Assembly: GCA_018715085.1 (NCBI GenBank)
Contig: DVMI01000127.1
Span: forward strand, 1-64,000
DNA: 64,000 bases
From: Candidatus Avidesulfovibrio excrementigallinarum
Lineage (GTDB): Bacteria > Desulfobacterota > Desulfovibrionia > Desulfovibrionales > Desulfovibrionaceae
Reading direction: 5' to 3'
The number at the start of each line of letters is the position of its first letter. Positions within the stretch are counted from its first letter, which is position 1. A program made the translations under genes and the position numbers. The notes under the pieces are model-generated. The model saw only the letters and a program-made list of their open reading frames with translations, did not search any database and had not been told where the DNA came from. Shown here in pieces: positions 21,464 to 32,040 of this stretch.

Positions 21464-22853
21464 GATGGACGGCCGTGCGGCGCATGGCAAACCGCGTCCA
21501 ATCCCGGCGGAGCAATACCCAGGCGAGCGTCAACGACTGCACCACCTGAGAAACCAGCATGGCCATAAATACGCCCGATGCCGTCATCCACAGCCTGTGC
21601 CCGAACAGCCAGGCCAGAGGCAGGCGTACCAGCCATATGGCAATGCTGAACGCCCACATGGGGTATACCGTCGCCCCCGCACCGTTGAACACACCTGCCA
21701 GAATGACGCTGGCCACCGTGAACGGCACGGAAGCAAAATTATAGCTCAGATACGCCACCGTGGCTTCCTGCACGGAAGGATCCGGCGTGATGAAGGCGGC
21801 AAGCAGGCTCCGCAACGGCCACAAACACGCGCCCACAATACTCATGCTCACGCAGCCGACCAGCAGGATCGTCACGGCCAGACGCCGCGCCTCAGCCTTG
21901 TTGCCTTCGCCAAGGCAGTGCCCCACAAGAACCGAAGCCGTCATGTTGAACGCGGTCGCCGGCAAAAACAGCAGAGCCTCCACGCGCAGGCCGGCGGTAA
22001 GCCCGGCCAGTGCGCTGACGCTGTCAAAAGGCAGCGACGCCGTGATGATGTACAGCACAAGATAGCCAGTCTGCCACAAAGCCGACGTGACCAACGCGGG
22101 CCCGCCCACCTTGAACAGATACACCGCACCACGCCGCGCCCAGCGCCAGCGGGGCAGGCTGACCCGGGTCAGCAGCCGCTCACGCCACAGCAGGCCAAGC
22201 AGCGTCAGTGCCCCCAGGTTGACCGAAATGCAGGTAGTCCAGGCCAGCCCTGCAGCGCCAAAGGCAGGCAGCCCCCACCAGCCCAGCCCAAAGCCTAAGT
22301 CACCAATCACGTTGAGCAACGCCACGCCCATGCCCACATACAGCGGCAGAAGCACCGATTTGGCTGAGCGGAACAGCGCCGCACCGATGGTCATGCCGTA
22401 ATGGCCCGGCATGGCCCACATTGTGGCGTTAAAAAATACCGACGCCGTCGGCATGATGTCTTCCGGAGTCTGCAACAGCCAGAGGAAGGGCTCGCGCAGG
22501 CCGGCGCAGATCAGCGCCAGCAACAGCCCGGCCCCCAGACCGGCCGCGCATACAAGCCCCACATAGCGTCTGGCGCGATCCAGCCTTCCCGCGCCCAAAG
22601 ACTGACTCACCGCCGCCACCGCGCCGCTGACCGTGGCCATGCACAGGATCATCAGCATCATCTGACATTGGGTGATCATGCCAATGGAAGCCTGCACGGC
22701 CGATCCAATCCGCCCGCCGGCCCACACGTCCGTCATGCCCACAACAAACTGACACAGCAGCATGAGCAGCTGAGGACAGGCCAGCCCCGCAATAACGCAC
22801 AGCCGCTCCCGGCCACTGGACGCCCCGAGCTGAGACAGCGCGGCGTGAGTCAT
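21456..22853 (-). CDS. MATE family efflux transporter
   Basis: About 12 hydrophobic segments; MATE-like VGMTDVWAGGRIG, AVSQSLGAG, SVLVGHCLGEGN. Confidence 0.88.
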   Translation of the reverse strand: MTHAALSQLGASSGRERLCVIAGLACPQLLMLLCQFVVGMTDVWAGGRIGSAVQASIGMITQCQMMLMILCMATVSGAVAAVSQSLGAGRLDRARRYVGLVCAAGLGAGLLLALICAGLREPFLWLLQTPEDIMPTASVFFNATMWAMPGHYGMTIGAALFRSAKSVLLPLYVGMGVALLNVIGDLGFGLGWWGLPAFGAAGLAWTTCISVNLGALTLLGLLWRERLLTRVSLPRWRWARRGAVYLFKVGGPALVTSALWQTGYLVLYIITASLPFDSVSALAGLTAGLRVEALLFLPATAFNMTASVLVGHCLGEGNKAEARRLAVTILLVGCVSMSIVGACLWPLRSLLAAFITPDPSVQEATVAYLSYNFASVPFTVASVILAGVFNGAGATVYPMWAFSIAIWLVRLPLAWLFGHRLWMTASGVFMAMLVSQVVQSLTLAWVLLRRDWTRFAMRRTAVHHD

Positions 22854-23347
22854 ACGAGGTCCGCCGACCAGGCGTCAAGAAGACCGCAGTGTTCCAGCGC
22901 CAGATATAGGACAATGCCCGCCGCCGTAGACAAGTTGAGCGAACGGACGCAAAGCCCTCCGTCCTCCCGCCGCACGCCGGGCGCAAAGGGCAGCCGGATC
23001 CTGTAGGGGGTGGAGGCGTACACGCTGTCCGGCAGGCCGGAGGTCTCCCGGCCAAACAACAGTGCGTCATCTTCTCTGAACGCAAACCGGTGCGCCGGCT
23101 CCCCTCCCCGCGCGCTGGCCGGGATGAGCCGCACGCCCTCGTTGTGCTGCCGCCACGCCTCAAGCGACGGCCAGACCGTCAGATCAACCAGCGGCCAGTA
23201 ATCCAGGCCGGCCCTTTTGAGATACCGATCTTCAAGCCTGAACCCCAGCGGCTCGATCAGGTTGAGCCTTACCTTCGTCGCCGCGCACAACCGGGCGATA
23301 TTGCCCGTGTTCGGTGGAATTTCCGGCTGATAAAGCACTATCTGCAC
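22850..23347 (-). CDS. trmL: tRNA (cytidine(34)-2'-O)-methyltransferase TrmL (SPOUT)
   Basis: VQIVLYQPEIPPNTGNIARLCAAT, LLFGRETSGLP, VRSLNLSTAAGIVLY; GTG start at 23347 proposed. Confidence 0.9.
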   Translation of the reverse strand: MQIVLYQPEIPPNTGNIARLCAATKVRLNLIEPLGFRLEDRYLKRAGLDYWPLVDLTVWPSLEAWRQHNEGVRLIPASARGGEPAHRFAFREDDALLFGRETSGLPDSVYASTPYRIRLPFAPGVRREDGGLCVRSLNLSTAAGIVLYLALEHCGLLDAWSADLV

Positions 23348-23912
23348 GCTCAAAAACCCCCACTGTCCGTCCTTTGACGTTCCAATCCGCCGCGCCACAC
23401 GCAGGCAATCTCCGCTGAAGGCAAAAAACGCCCTCCGGCGCCAGCCATAAGCCCGCACGTCCTCCTGGGCTCTGCGCGCATGCCGGAAAATGGAACCTTC
23501 CCCCGTGAAGTTTCCCCTTCGCATGCGCCCCCGGACCGGAAAAGGCGAGAGAAGCCCTTCCCCGGAAGGCCAGACGCCTGCCCCGCAGGCGGTGCACAAG
23601 CACCGCAGCCGCATTTCCGGACTTCTGGCCGCATATGCCTGCGGCTTGTGCGCGTTCCAGTCAAAAATTTTTCCCGACAGACAAAGCGGTTGTCTGCAGC
23701 CGTACCCGAACCGGCAGGCAAGCCCCGCACGCCGGACAGCATGCGCCGTCTGAGCGGAAGATACTCCCCGCCGGCCTGTCCGGCCCTTTCTGCGGGCATA
23801 GCGCCGCCGCCCGGCCTGTATTGTCAGGCCGGGCGGCGATCAGAAGCGCGGAGACGCAAGAGGGCGCAGACGCCAGTTCCCCCGCGTCAGCGCCCGACCG
23901 TCTGCCGGACTC

Positions 23913-24401
23913 TTACCGGCCGCAGCACTTCTTGTACTTTTTGCCGCTGCCGCAGGGGCAGGGATCGTTTCGCCCGACCTTGGGCGCTTCACGGCGGTAG
24001 GTCTCGTGACCCTGCACATCGCCATCCTTATACAGCCACGCGCCGTCCACCCGCTGGAAATACGCACGCTCATGCAGCATCTGAGGAATGCCGTTTACCG
24101 AATAGCGGGCAATAAAGGTCACTTCGCCGGTTTCGTCCTGTTCGCCGCCGTCGACGGTAGAAACAATTTCCAGTCCGTCCCAGGTCACACTCTGGGACCA
24201 CTTTTTCATTTCCTCGTGATCGGCTTCGTCACGGATGTCAGGATGCACACTGGCATCAAGAAAATCATACTCGCCGGTCACATGTGCGGAATATCTGGCA
24301 CGCATCAGCGCTTCAGCCGTCGGAGCCTTCACCGCGCCGGCCATGATTGGGCCACAGCATTCATCAAGGTTGCGGCCAGAGCCGCAGGGACACAAACTCA
24401 T
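23913..24401 (-). CDS. ychJ: YchJ family (UPF0225) protein with two SEC-C motifs
   Basis: [19 protein letters not shown]-terminus and [19 protein letters not shown]-terminus. Confidence 0.88.
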   Translation of the reverse strand: MSLCPCGSGRNLDECCGPIMAGAVKAPTAEALMRARYSAHVTGEYDFLDASVHPDIRDEADHEEMKKWSQSVTWDGLEIVSTVDGGEQDETGEVTFIARYSVNGIPQMLHERAYFQRVDGAWLYKDGDVQGHETYRREAPKVGRNDPCPCGSGKKYKKCCGR

Positions 24402-24585
24402 AACACAAGGCCTCCTCAATCAAAGGGATCCCTGTGCCTACGTTGTTACAGAGGGGGCGTCAAGTCTTCTGCTCCCTGTCCCGGCTGGCCGGCCCATTCG
24501 TCATACAGGCACGGGCAACCGTGCCAGACAACGCCGCACACGGGCGCAAAGGGCCTCCCGCCTGCCGTCCGTCTGCCCAAGAAAG

Positions 24586-24619
24586 CCAAAGAGGCCCGCT
24601 TGCGCGGGCCTCACTTTGG
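24586..24619 (-). terminator. Intrinsic terminator-like hairpin
   Basis: CCAAAGAGGCCCGCttgcGCGGGCCTCACTTTGG. Confidence 0.5.
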
Positions 24620-24827
24620 AGAATGGAGAAGGAGGAAGGATTCTTTTTGGAAGGAAGGATACTTTTATCCTAGCAACAATCGTGCCAATTTCTAAAATTT
24701 TAATAACATATTGTAAAAAATAGCTTTTTTATACAGACACGATCCCCTTGTCCGTTCCAATTTTTGTACTGCCTTCAGCAAAGGCCTGCTGAATGGCTAT
24801 CTTTTAGCCAGTGGTGCATAATTTTTT

Positions 24828-27467
24828 TTACTCCCCTGCTTCGCCGGCATCAAAAATCTGGGCCGTCTTCAGCAGCTTCAACTCATGCGCAGGCACAAAC
24901 GGCGTCACGGCTTTTGCCAGCACCAGTGGTGAAACGTAGGTTCCTCTCCAGTCAAAGGCCAGTTCCACATGAGCTGTACGCACGTCGATGCGCTCGAACA
25001 GCGGCCGGATGTCGCAGGTGCGCGGTCCTTTTTTGGTTTCGCGGGTCAGCAGCAGGCTTTCGGACGCGGCAAAAGCCTGCCAGGCTGCAAACACCGCCGC
25101 CGGATCCGCAGATGAGGCCTGCATGGGTGCATAACGCAGTTCAAAAATTTCTCTCTGCGCCCCCACTGCCTTAAGATTCACGGCAATCTCCTCAAGACGC
25201 TGGATCCGCATTCCCCGCACAAGCAGCGGCTCAAGCCGCTCGCGCACCTGTCCGGCCGTCATCGGCTCACGCAGGGTGATGGCAAACCACTCCGCCAGGC
25301 TTTCCACCCCGACCGCCAGCGCCCGTCCGAAGGAAAGCAGCGGCAGGGGATGAAACCCCTGTGAAAACGCCATGGGGAGTCTGGCCCGCCGCATCAGCCG
25401 TTCGAGCAGGCTTTGCAGCTCCAGCTGACTGAGGTAGGCGGCCTCCTGTTCCTTGGTGTGCCAGATGCGGTAACGCACCGCCTTAACGCCCAGTCCTTCC
25501 CCAATGGCCGGCGGCGCCGTGGGCTTTGACCGTGGCGGCGGTGCGATGAGGCGGCCGTCGGCGTCGCGGGCGGGTGTGTGCGCGGCCTGATCGCGCTCGG
25601 CAAAATTCAACCGGTTGCGCAGCGTCTCCTTTTCGGGCAGCTGCGGATCCCGGGCCAGGCGCGACGGGCCACTTACTGTATCGCAGGCGCCGCAATGCCG
25701 GCAGGCTCCATAGCGGCAGTCGCCGCTGACACGCCCCTCAAACGCCCTGCGCCGCTCTTTGAGCAGATACTCCCGAGAAATTCCGGCCTCCAGATGGTCC
25801 CACGGCAGCACGCGCTGCAAATCGCGCGCACCGGTATACTCTTCGGGCGAAAGCCCCTGCTCCTTCAGTGCCTCCAGCCAGGGCTCCAACGAAAAATATT
25901 CCATCCATTCGTCAAAAATCGCGCCCTTACGGTACGCGCTCTCCACCACCCTGGCCAGCCGGCGATCGCCACGGGATAAAACCCCCTCCAGGTGACTGAC
26001 AGCCGGTTCGTGCCAGCGCAGTTTGAGCCCCTTTTCCCGCTTGAACGACTCAAGCACCAGGTGCACGCGCCGTGTGATTTCCTCCATGGAGATCTGGGGT
26101 TCCCACTGGAACGGCGTATGCGCCTTGGGTACAAATGGGGACAGTGCGGCTGTGACCTGCAGGCGCGGCATGCCCCGGCCGGCGGCATCGCGCACCTTGC
26201 GGCACAGCTCGGTGATGGCGTGCAGGTCCTCGTCGGTTTCTCCCGGGAGACCGATCATGAAATACAGTTTCACCTGTTGCCAGCCGTACTGAAACAGCTT
26301 TTGCACATGCAGCAGCAAATCTTCTTCTGTGACGCCCTTATTGATGATGTTCCGCAGGCGCTGGCTGCCCGCTTCCGGAGCCAGCGTGGCCCCTGTCCGC
26401 CGGATGTCGGCCATGCGCTGCATGATCGCGTCGTCAATGGATCCCACACGCAACGACGGCAGCGACAGCGCAATCTGCTCTGCGGCGCAACGATCCGCCG
26501 CATCAAGAAACAATGTCTTAAGCCCCGAGAAATCGCCCGCGCTCAAAGCCAAAAACGACACTTCGTCAAAGCCGGTCGCCTCCAGGCAGCGATCGAGGAT
26601 GACACGGGCGTCTGCTAGGCTCCGCTCGCGCGAGGGCCGGTACACCATGCCCGCCTGACAAAAACGGCAGCCCCGTGTGCAGCCGCGCGCGATTTCCAGA
26701 CTCAGGCGGTTGTGCACGGCGCCAAAGGGCACAACCTGGCTCTCTGGATAGGCCGCCGTATCCAAATCCGCCACAATCCGCCGCGCCGGCTTCGGCATGC
26801 CGGGCAGCGCCGGCCGCACCACCGTGGGATCTTCCGGATCAGGGACAAAAAATTCCGGCACATACACCCCGGGGATGTTTGCAGCCTCCCGCAAAAATTG
26901 CGAGCGCCGCCAGCCTTCCCGCCGCGCCCGGGCCAGCAGGACACAAAAATCCGGCAACAGCGTTTCCCCGTCGCCAAGCAGAATGGCGTCCATAAACGGC
27001 GCCACAGGCTCACAGGCCACAGCACAACCGCCGCCCGCCACCACCACCGGCCAGGCGGACAGATCGTCATTAACCGCTCTGTCGGCGCTCCAGAAAGGAA
27101 TTCCTGCCAGATCCAGCATGTACAAAATGTTGGTATAACACAGCTCGTGCGTGATGGAAAAACCGACAAGGTGCGTTCTGGCCAGCGGCGTGTCCGACTC
27201 CAGCGTCGCCAGGGGCAGCCCATACTGGCGCAGCAAGGCTGCCGCCTCTGGAAGGGGCGCAAACACGCGCTCCGCCACACAGTCATCCCGCTTGTTCAGG
27301 ACAGAGTACAAAATTTTTTGCCCGAGGTAAGACATGCCCACCTCGTACAGATCGGGAAAGGCCAGCGCGCAGTGCAGGCTGTCCGCCCCAAGGGGCTTGT
27401 GGACCGAGCCTTCTTCAGTGCCCAGAAAATGACTGGGCCGGGGCAGCAGGGACAGAATTTCTTTCAT
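24828..27467 (-). CDS. TIGR03960-like radical SAM protein fused to DUF2344
   Basis: RGCTRGCRFCQAGMVYRPSRERS radical SAM Cys motif; C-terminal YRIWHTKEQEAAYLSQLELQSLLERLMRRARLPMAFSQGFHPLP DUF2344 signature. Confidence 0.9.
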   Translation of the reverse strand: MKEILSLLPRPSHFLGTEEGSVHKPLGADSLHCALAFPDLYEVGMSYLGQKILYSVLNKRDDCVAERVFAPLPEAAALLRQYGLPLATLESDTPLARTHLVGFSITHELCYTNILYMLDLAGIPFWSADRAVNDDLSAWPVVVAGGGCAVACEPVAPFMDAILLGDGETLLPDFCVLLARARREGWRRSQFLREAANIPGVYVPEFFVPDPEDPTVVRPALPGMPKPARRIVADLDTAAYPESQVVPFGAVHNRLSLEIARGCTRGCRFCQAGMVYRPSRERSLADARVILDRCLEATGFDEVSFLALSAGDFSGLKTLFLDAADRCAAEQIALSLPSLRVGSIDDAIMQRMADIRRTGATLAPEAGSQRLRNIINKGVTEEDLLLHVQKLFQYGWQQVKLYFMIGLPGETDEDLHAITELCRKVRDAAGRGMPRLQVTAALSPFVPKAHTPFQWEPQISMEEITRRVHLVLESFKREKGLKLRWHEPAVSHLEGVLSRGDRRLARVVESAYRKGAIFDEWMEYFSLEPWLEALKEQGLSPEEYTGARDLQRVLPWDHLEAGISREYLLKERRRAFEGRVSGDCRYGACRHCGACDTVSGPSRLARDPQLPEKETLRNRLNFAERDQAAHTPARDADGRLIAPPPRSKPTAPPAIGEGLGVKAVRYRIWHTKEQEAAYLSQLELQSLLERLMRRARLPMAFSQGFHPLPLLSFGRALAVGVESLAEWFAITLREPMTAGQVRERLEPLLVRGMRIQRLEEIAVNLKAVGAQREIFELRYAPMQASSADPAAVFAAWQAFAASESLLLTRETKKGPRTCDIRPLFERIDVRTAHVELAFDWRGTYVSPLVLAKAVTPFVPAHELKLLKTAQIFDAGEAGE

Positions 27468-27782
27468 CGCATATCCAAAAGGCGCGCCGGGGCCGCCTGC
27501 GCCCTTATAACGGGCGATGGAGCCGCGCGGTTACTGTGAGTGAACGGGCATGTCCTGATCAGGAGCCCGGTATCCGGACTTGCACGGGCTGCCCGCGCCG
27601 GGGAAGGAACTCCTTCTGGCAGGCGCACATTCCCCTGCCAAGTCCGTCATCCTTTATTCCTACTCTACAAAAGGACTCAATGCCGGCGCAAGCGCCTGAA
27701 AGGGTGTGGAAAAGGCTTTCCCAGAATGAGCGGGCACCCTCTGAAAAGAAACGGGAGGCGCAGCCTGTTGCCTGTATGGCCT

Positions 27783-27819
27783 TAAAAAAGCCGACGCGCC
27801 CGGAACTGGCGCGTCGGCT
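27783..27819 (-). terminator. Intrinsic terminator of the 27845-28171 gene
   Basis: Minus strand GCCGACGCGCCagttccgGGCGCGTCGGC followed by TTTTTT. Confidence 0.85.
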
Positions 27820-27844
27820 CAAAACAGGATCCGAACAAGGCCGC

Positions 27845-28171
27845 TTACTTGATGATGTTACCGCCCAGCGGCTTGCCGCCCTTGAACTCCATGCCGCCCA
27901 GGCCGGCCAGCGTCAGGTTCGTGCAGGCTTCAAGATACTTGGCTTCAAGGCCTTCCGGCAGCTTGTCGTAGACATAAAGGAAATGCCGGGCTGCGATCTT
28001 GCCTTTGAATTCTTCTTCAAAGGGGTACCCGTAAGGCAGCATCATCATCTGCACGCTCTGCTGAGCGGGCACAACCTGCAAAATCGCCACATCGGAAAGA
28101 CCTTCTTCCGTATATTTACCAAGCGCAAGCTCACCGGTAACGAGCTTGACCAGACGGATGTCGTAAGCCAT
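27845..28171 (-). CDS. Conserved small protein, possible Sm-like fold
   Basis: MAYDIRLVKLVTGELALGKYTEEGLSDVAILQVVP...; RBS GGAGAA upstream; own intrinsic terminator. Confidence 0.7.
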   Translation of the reverse strand: MAYDIRLVKLVTGELALGKYTEEGLSDVAILQVVPAQQSVQMMMLPYGYPFEEEFKGKIAARHFLYVYDKLPEGLEAKYLEACTNLTLAGLGGMEFKGGKPLGGNIIK

Positions 28172-28323
28172 GGAATGTTCTCCTTGAGAAATTGGGTACG
28201 ACGGCAACGCCCGCGTACGAGTTCTCCTTTCCTAGGGGTTCCCAGGCCTTCTGTCAAGTTTTACAAGACGTGCTGCGCATTGTACACTGGATATGGCGAC
28301 GCAGTCTGTCGCGGGGAGAACGC

Positions 28324-29019
28324 ATGACACAAAGCTTTCAGGAACGAATCGGCCACGCCTTTCGCGACGCGGCGCTGCTGCGCACCGCGCTGACGCACAG
28401 CTCGTGGGTCAACGAACAATCCGGCCCCCATACCGCGTCCCATAACGAACGCCTTGAATTTTTGGGAGATGCGGTGCTGGAACTGTGCGTCACCGAGCAG
28501 CTCTATTCGCGCTTTCCCACGCTTCGGGAAGGCGATCTGACCCGTCTGCGCTCAGAGCTGGTCAGCACAGCCTCCCTCGCCGGGCTGGCCAGGGAAGCCG
28601 GCGTAGCCCGCGAACTGCGCATGGGACGCGGCGAAGAGCTCCAGGGGGGCAGAGAACGCGATCCTCTGCTGGCCGACGCCATGGAGGCGATCCTTGGCGC
28701 GGTATACCTCGACGGAGGACTTGACGCCGCACGCCAGACCGTGAACAGACTGTTTGAAGGCCGCTGGCCTTCGGGCATCCGCTGTCCGCAGCGCAAGGAC
28801 AACAAAACCCGCCTGCAGGAGGCCACGCAAAGCCTGCGGGGCAAAGCCCGTGGCCTGCCTGTCTACACCCCCGCCGGGTGTACCGGCCCGGAACACGCGC
28901 CTGTTTTTGCCGCCAAGGTCACCCTGCCCGACGGCCGGAGCTTTCTGGGGTCCGGCGTCAGCCGCAGGACCGCCGAGCAGGATGCGGCGCGGCTTGCCCT
29001 GAAGGCCCTTGGCGAATGA
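28324..29019 (+). CDS. rnc: Ribonuclease III
   Basis: NERLEFLGDAVLELCVTE signature, dsRBD KTRLQEATQSLRGKARGLPVY...GSGVSRRTAEQDAARLALKAL. Confidence 0.95.
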   Translation: MTQSFQERIGHAFRDAALLRTALTHSSWVNEQSGPHTASHNERLEFLGDAVLELCVTEQLYSRFPTLREGDLTRLRSELVSTASLAGLAREAGVARELRMGRGEELQGGRERDPLLADAMEAILGAVYLDGGLDAARQTVNRLFEGRWPSGIRCPQRKDNKTRLQEATQSLRGKARGLPVYTPAGCTGPEHAPVFAAKVTLPDGRSFLGSGVSRRTAEQDAARLALKALGE

Positions 29020-29040
29020 GCGCCACGCCGGGACATTTTT

Positions 29041-31587
29041 TTACATCTGATCAAAACGATAGCGCACGCCCGAAAAATATTCTGTCAGGATGCGATGCAG
29101 CTGCGGATAGAACTCTGTAAGGTTGTCCTCCGTGGCAAGCAGTGTGTCCAGCCGGTTCACACCGGTGGAGACCCCCGGCTTGAGCGCCTCCGGGGGCGGC
29201 AGGACGATCCAGCGGGTACCCTGAATTTTTTTGGAATCGCCCAGGGCTGTCTGCCGATCTGTATTGATCAGCAAATGGATGCTGCCGTCAAAGCCCATAT
29301 ACGCATCGTGCGCCACAATGTTGTGCTGCATCTTCTGGGCCAGAAAACGCAACAGCGAGCTCTGCCCACGGCTGTCTCTCACCGGCTGGAGCGCCTCCAG
29401 AAACTCGCCGATCGCCGCCTTTGCCTCGCTGTGCTTGCCCTTGTCCCACCGGCTGCCTTCCATCATGCTCCGCAGCGTAGTCTGGGCGTCGTCCCGTCCG
29501 GATTCGACACACACGGCAAGCTGTTCCGCCACACCTCTTTCCTTATGGAGCGCATTGGCCTGTAATTTGCCGCAGGCGACAGCCGCCGCCTCCGCCTTCT
29601 CGGCCATGCGCACGCCGTCGCCCATGGCCGCCCGCGCTACGACGCCGCCTTCCCCTTCCTCAAGCCCGGCGACAAGCATCCCTACGCTGCGCTGCACCAG
29701 CGCCAGACCTTCCTGCGCGAGCTCTCTGTCAAGCGCCCTGGCCTCTGGCTGGGCACTGTGAACCATGGGATTTGCCAGCTGCATGCGCGCCAGGACCATA
29801 TTGGCCATAAAACGCGATACAGACGTCCGCAGTTCCGTGATCATCTGGTCTGTCTGCCCCGCTTGTCCGTGCGCGCCACGCAGCTGCATGGCCAGCCGGC
29901 TGATTTGCAGCCCCTGGGAAATCAGGCTGTCCGCCTGGGGCAGCTTTGCGCGTTGCAGCAACGCCCCGGCGTCGCCCACGGCCTGATGCAGCGCCCGCGC
30001 CTGTTCCAGACGGACAATCTCCGCCTCCGCACGCGCAGCACCGCCAAGCCCAAAAACGGGACGGGCCGTATCGGGCGAGAGGTTGCGCCGCAATTCCGGC
30101 AGGGCTGCGTCAAACCGATCACGCAGCGCCTGCGGCACGGCAGCGTGCTCCATCCAGAGTTCCAGACTCCGCAGCCTGCCGTCCGCAACGCGGTTGTCCG
30201 GCAAAGGCGTGCGTATGGCCTCAATGAGCTCGTCGCAGGTCTCACCAAAATGCTGGCGGCTGACATAGTCCGGCGGTCTGGCCTGTATCAGCAGCTCCTG
30301 AAGCAGCAGGCAGCTCCGGGCACGGCTGTTCCGCCTTTCCAGCTCGCCCAGACCTTCCGTGATTTCCCCGTATAACGCTGTCAGTTCCCGGATCTGCCGG
30401 CGCGCGTCCTGAACGCCGCTCAGGAACGGATCTGCCGGAGCCTCACCGCCGGACACGCCTTCTGTCGCCGGACGCACGGTTTCGCCAGCGCGAACGGCAC
30501 GTTCGATTTCGTCCAGTTCCCGACGCACAAAAGTCCCGTCAATACGCTTGAAATCCTGACCATCCTGGCCGACGACCTCCCGGCGGTCCATATGCTTCAG
30601 AGCCAGAGAACAGACCTCATCCACCGCGCAGCGGATAGCCCGGCCCATATGTGCATCCACCCGCTCCTGAACCTGAGAAAAGCTGTCGGCATCGGCGGCA
30701 ACCCTGCCGTCAAGCGTGTTGCCTACTTCATCCAGTGCGGCCCCCAGATACTGCCGCGCCTCTTCGACAAAACGGCCCAACGTGGCCTGACGTTCCTGCA
30801 GCGCTTGCCGGGCATGCGCTTTGAACGCGAAATGCTCAAGAAAAAAAGCCTTCAAAGAAGCCGCGCTAAACCGGGGCTGATAGGGCTCTTCCGCCTCTGT
30901 GGCCACCGCCTCAGCACGCTCTGCAACCCGTGCTTCCACACGGGTAAGCATCGTTTCCCCGTCCACAAGAGTGGCCGGCGCTTCCACCCCTTCCTTAAGC
31001 ACATCCCGGATCAGGGCCAGATCTTCCGCCATGTCCCCCTGTGTGGAGGGATCAAGGCTGTCAATGGCGTCATCCAGCAGGCCGCCTTCCAGGACTTGCA
31101 GCAGAGCGTGCAGCTGCTGCGGACTTTCTTCCCGCAGAATGGTCAGATTACGGCGCACGCGGGCCTGCAGCAGTTCGGCATAGTCTGTCCCGCGCTGCGT
31201 CATGGGCTGCGCCGTGTGCCGCAGGCTGGCAAGCTCCCTGAAGGCCTCCCCAAACGCGGCCTGGCGTTCCTCATCGGTATTGTCTCTTTGCCCGGCGTTG
31301 CGCAAATGTCCCAGGATCCGGCCTGTCTGCGCACTGAAATCTTCCAGTCCCCGCCGGAATTTTCCCTGGGCGCGACAGCTGGAGGGCGTAATGGTGTCCA
31401 ACAGCTTGGAAAACCAGCGGCCCACAGTCTTGGGCGGCCCGGGTATGCGATCCGTCTGGCGCGAGCCCGTGGCCAGCACCTCCATGCTATGCTCGCCAAG
31501 ACGGCCTATACCGCCCAAAGCGTCATAGCCGAAATCTGTATTGATGCTGATGTAGTTTGCACGCGATACCTGGACAGAATCCGGCAT
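29041..31587 (-). CDS. Large protein of unknown function (848 aa), candidate type III effector
   Basis: Strong RBS GGAAGGAGGAC before ATG at 31587; long helical, signal-peptide-less protein; CesT-like chaperone gene immediately upstream on same strand. Confidence 0.75.
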   Translation of the reverse strand: MPDSVQVSRANYISINTDFGYDALGGIGRLGEHSMEVLATGSRQTDRIPGPPKTVGRWFSKLLDTITPSSCRAQGKFRRGLEDFSAQTGRILGHLRNAGQRDNTDEERQAAFGEAFRELASLRHTAQPMTQRGTDYAELLQARVRRNLTILREESPQQLHALLQVLEGGLLDDAIDSLDPSTQGDMAEDLALIRDVLKEGVEAPATLVDGETMLTRVEARVAERAEAVATEAEEPYQPRFSAASLKAFFLEHFAFKAHARQALQERQATLGRFVEEARQYLGAALDEVGNTLDGRVAADADSFSQVQERVDAHMGRAIRCAVDEVCSLALKHMDRREVVGQDGQDFKRIDGTFVRRELDEIERAVRAGETVRPATEGVSGGEAPADPFLSGVQDARRQIRELTALYGEITEGLGELERRNSRARSCLLLQELLIQARPPDYVSRQHFGETCDELIEAIRTPLPDNRVADGRLRSLELWMEHAAVPQALRDRFDAALPELRRNLSPDTARPVFGLGGAARAEAEIVRLEQARALHQAVGDAGALLQRAKLPQADSLISQGLQISRLAMQLRGAHGQAGQTDQMITELRTSVSRFMANMVLARMQLANPMVHSAQPEARALDRELAQEGLALVQRSVGMLVAGLEEGEGGVVARAAMGDGVRMAEKAEAAAVACGKLQANALHKERGVAEQLAVCVESGRDDAQTTLRSMMEGSRWDKGKHSEAKAAIGEFLEALQPVRDSRGQSSLLRFLAQKMQHNIVAHDAYMGFDGSIHLLINTDRQTALGDSKKIQGTRWIVLPPPEALKPGVSTGVNRLDTLLATEDNLTEFYPQLHRILTEYFSGVRYRFDQM

Positions 31588-32040
31588 GGTGTCCTCCTTC
31601 CGCCCACGGCTGTCTGTGGGAGCGGCTCTGTGTTGCGCATGAACAGTCGATTCTGAAAGGCCAGAGTGTGGCGGGTACGCCACGCAAAGACGCCCCGCAC
31701 CCCTTACCTGCAACCAGGGCAGCGCTGCCGCAGGCCCTTTTTCCGGTACGCCCGCCGGCGCGCCAGGCCGCTGCTGCGCTCTGGAACGTGTACGAACAGC
31801 CAGATGGCAGGCCTGAGCCACGGCGAAACCACGCCGTGCGCTGTCTGCTGACACGCAGCCGCAGAAGCAGGCCGCAAGCACGCCGGCCCTGCTCCCGCCG
31901 CGTCCGCTCAGAAACGATCTCTTTACCCGTCATAGTTCCGGAAGGACGCCGTTTCACGCTCTGTGCCCCGATATGCGCAGCGCCCTAAAGCGTCGTCCCT
32001 TCCATTGACGCGGAAATCCGCAGCCTTTGCAAGCGCGTGC

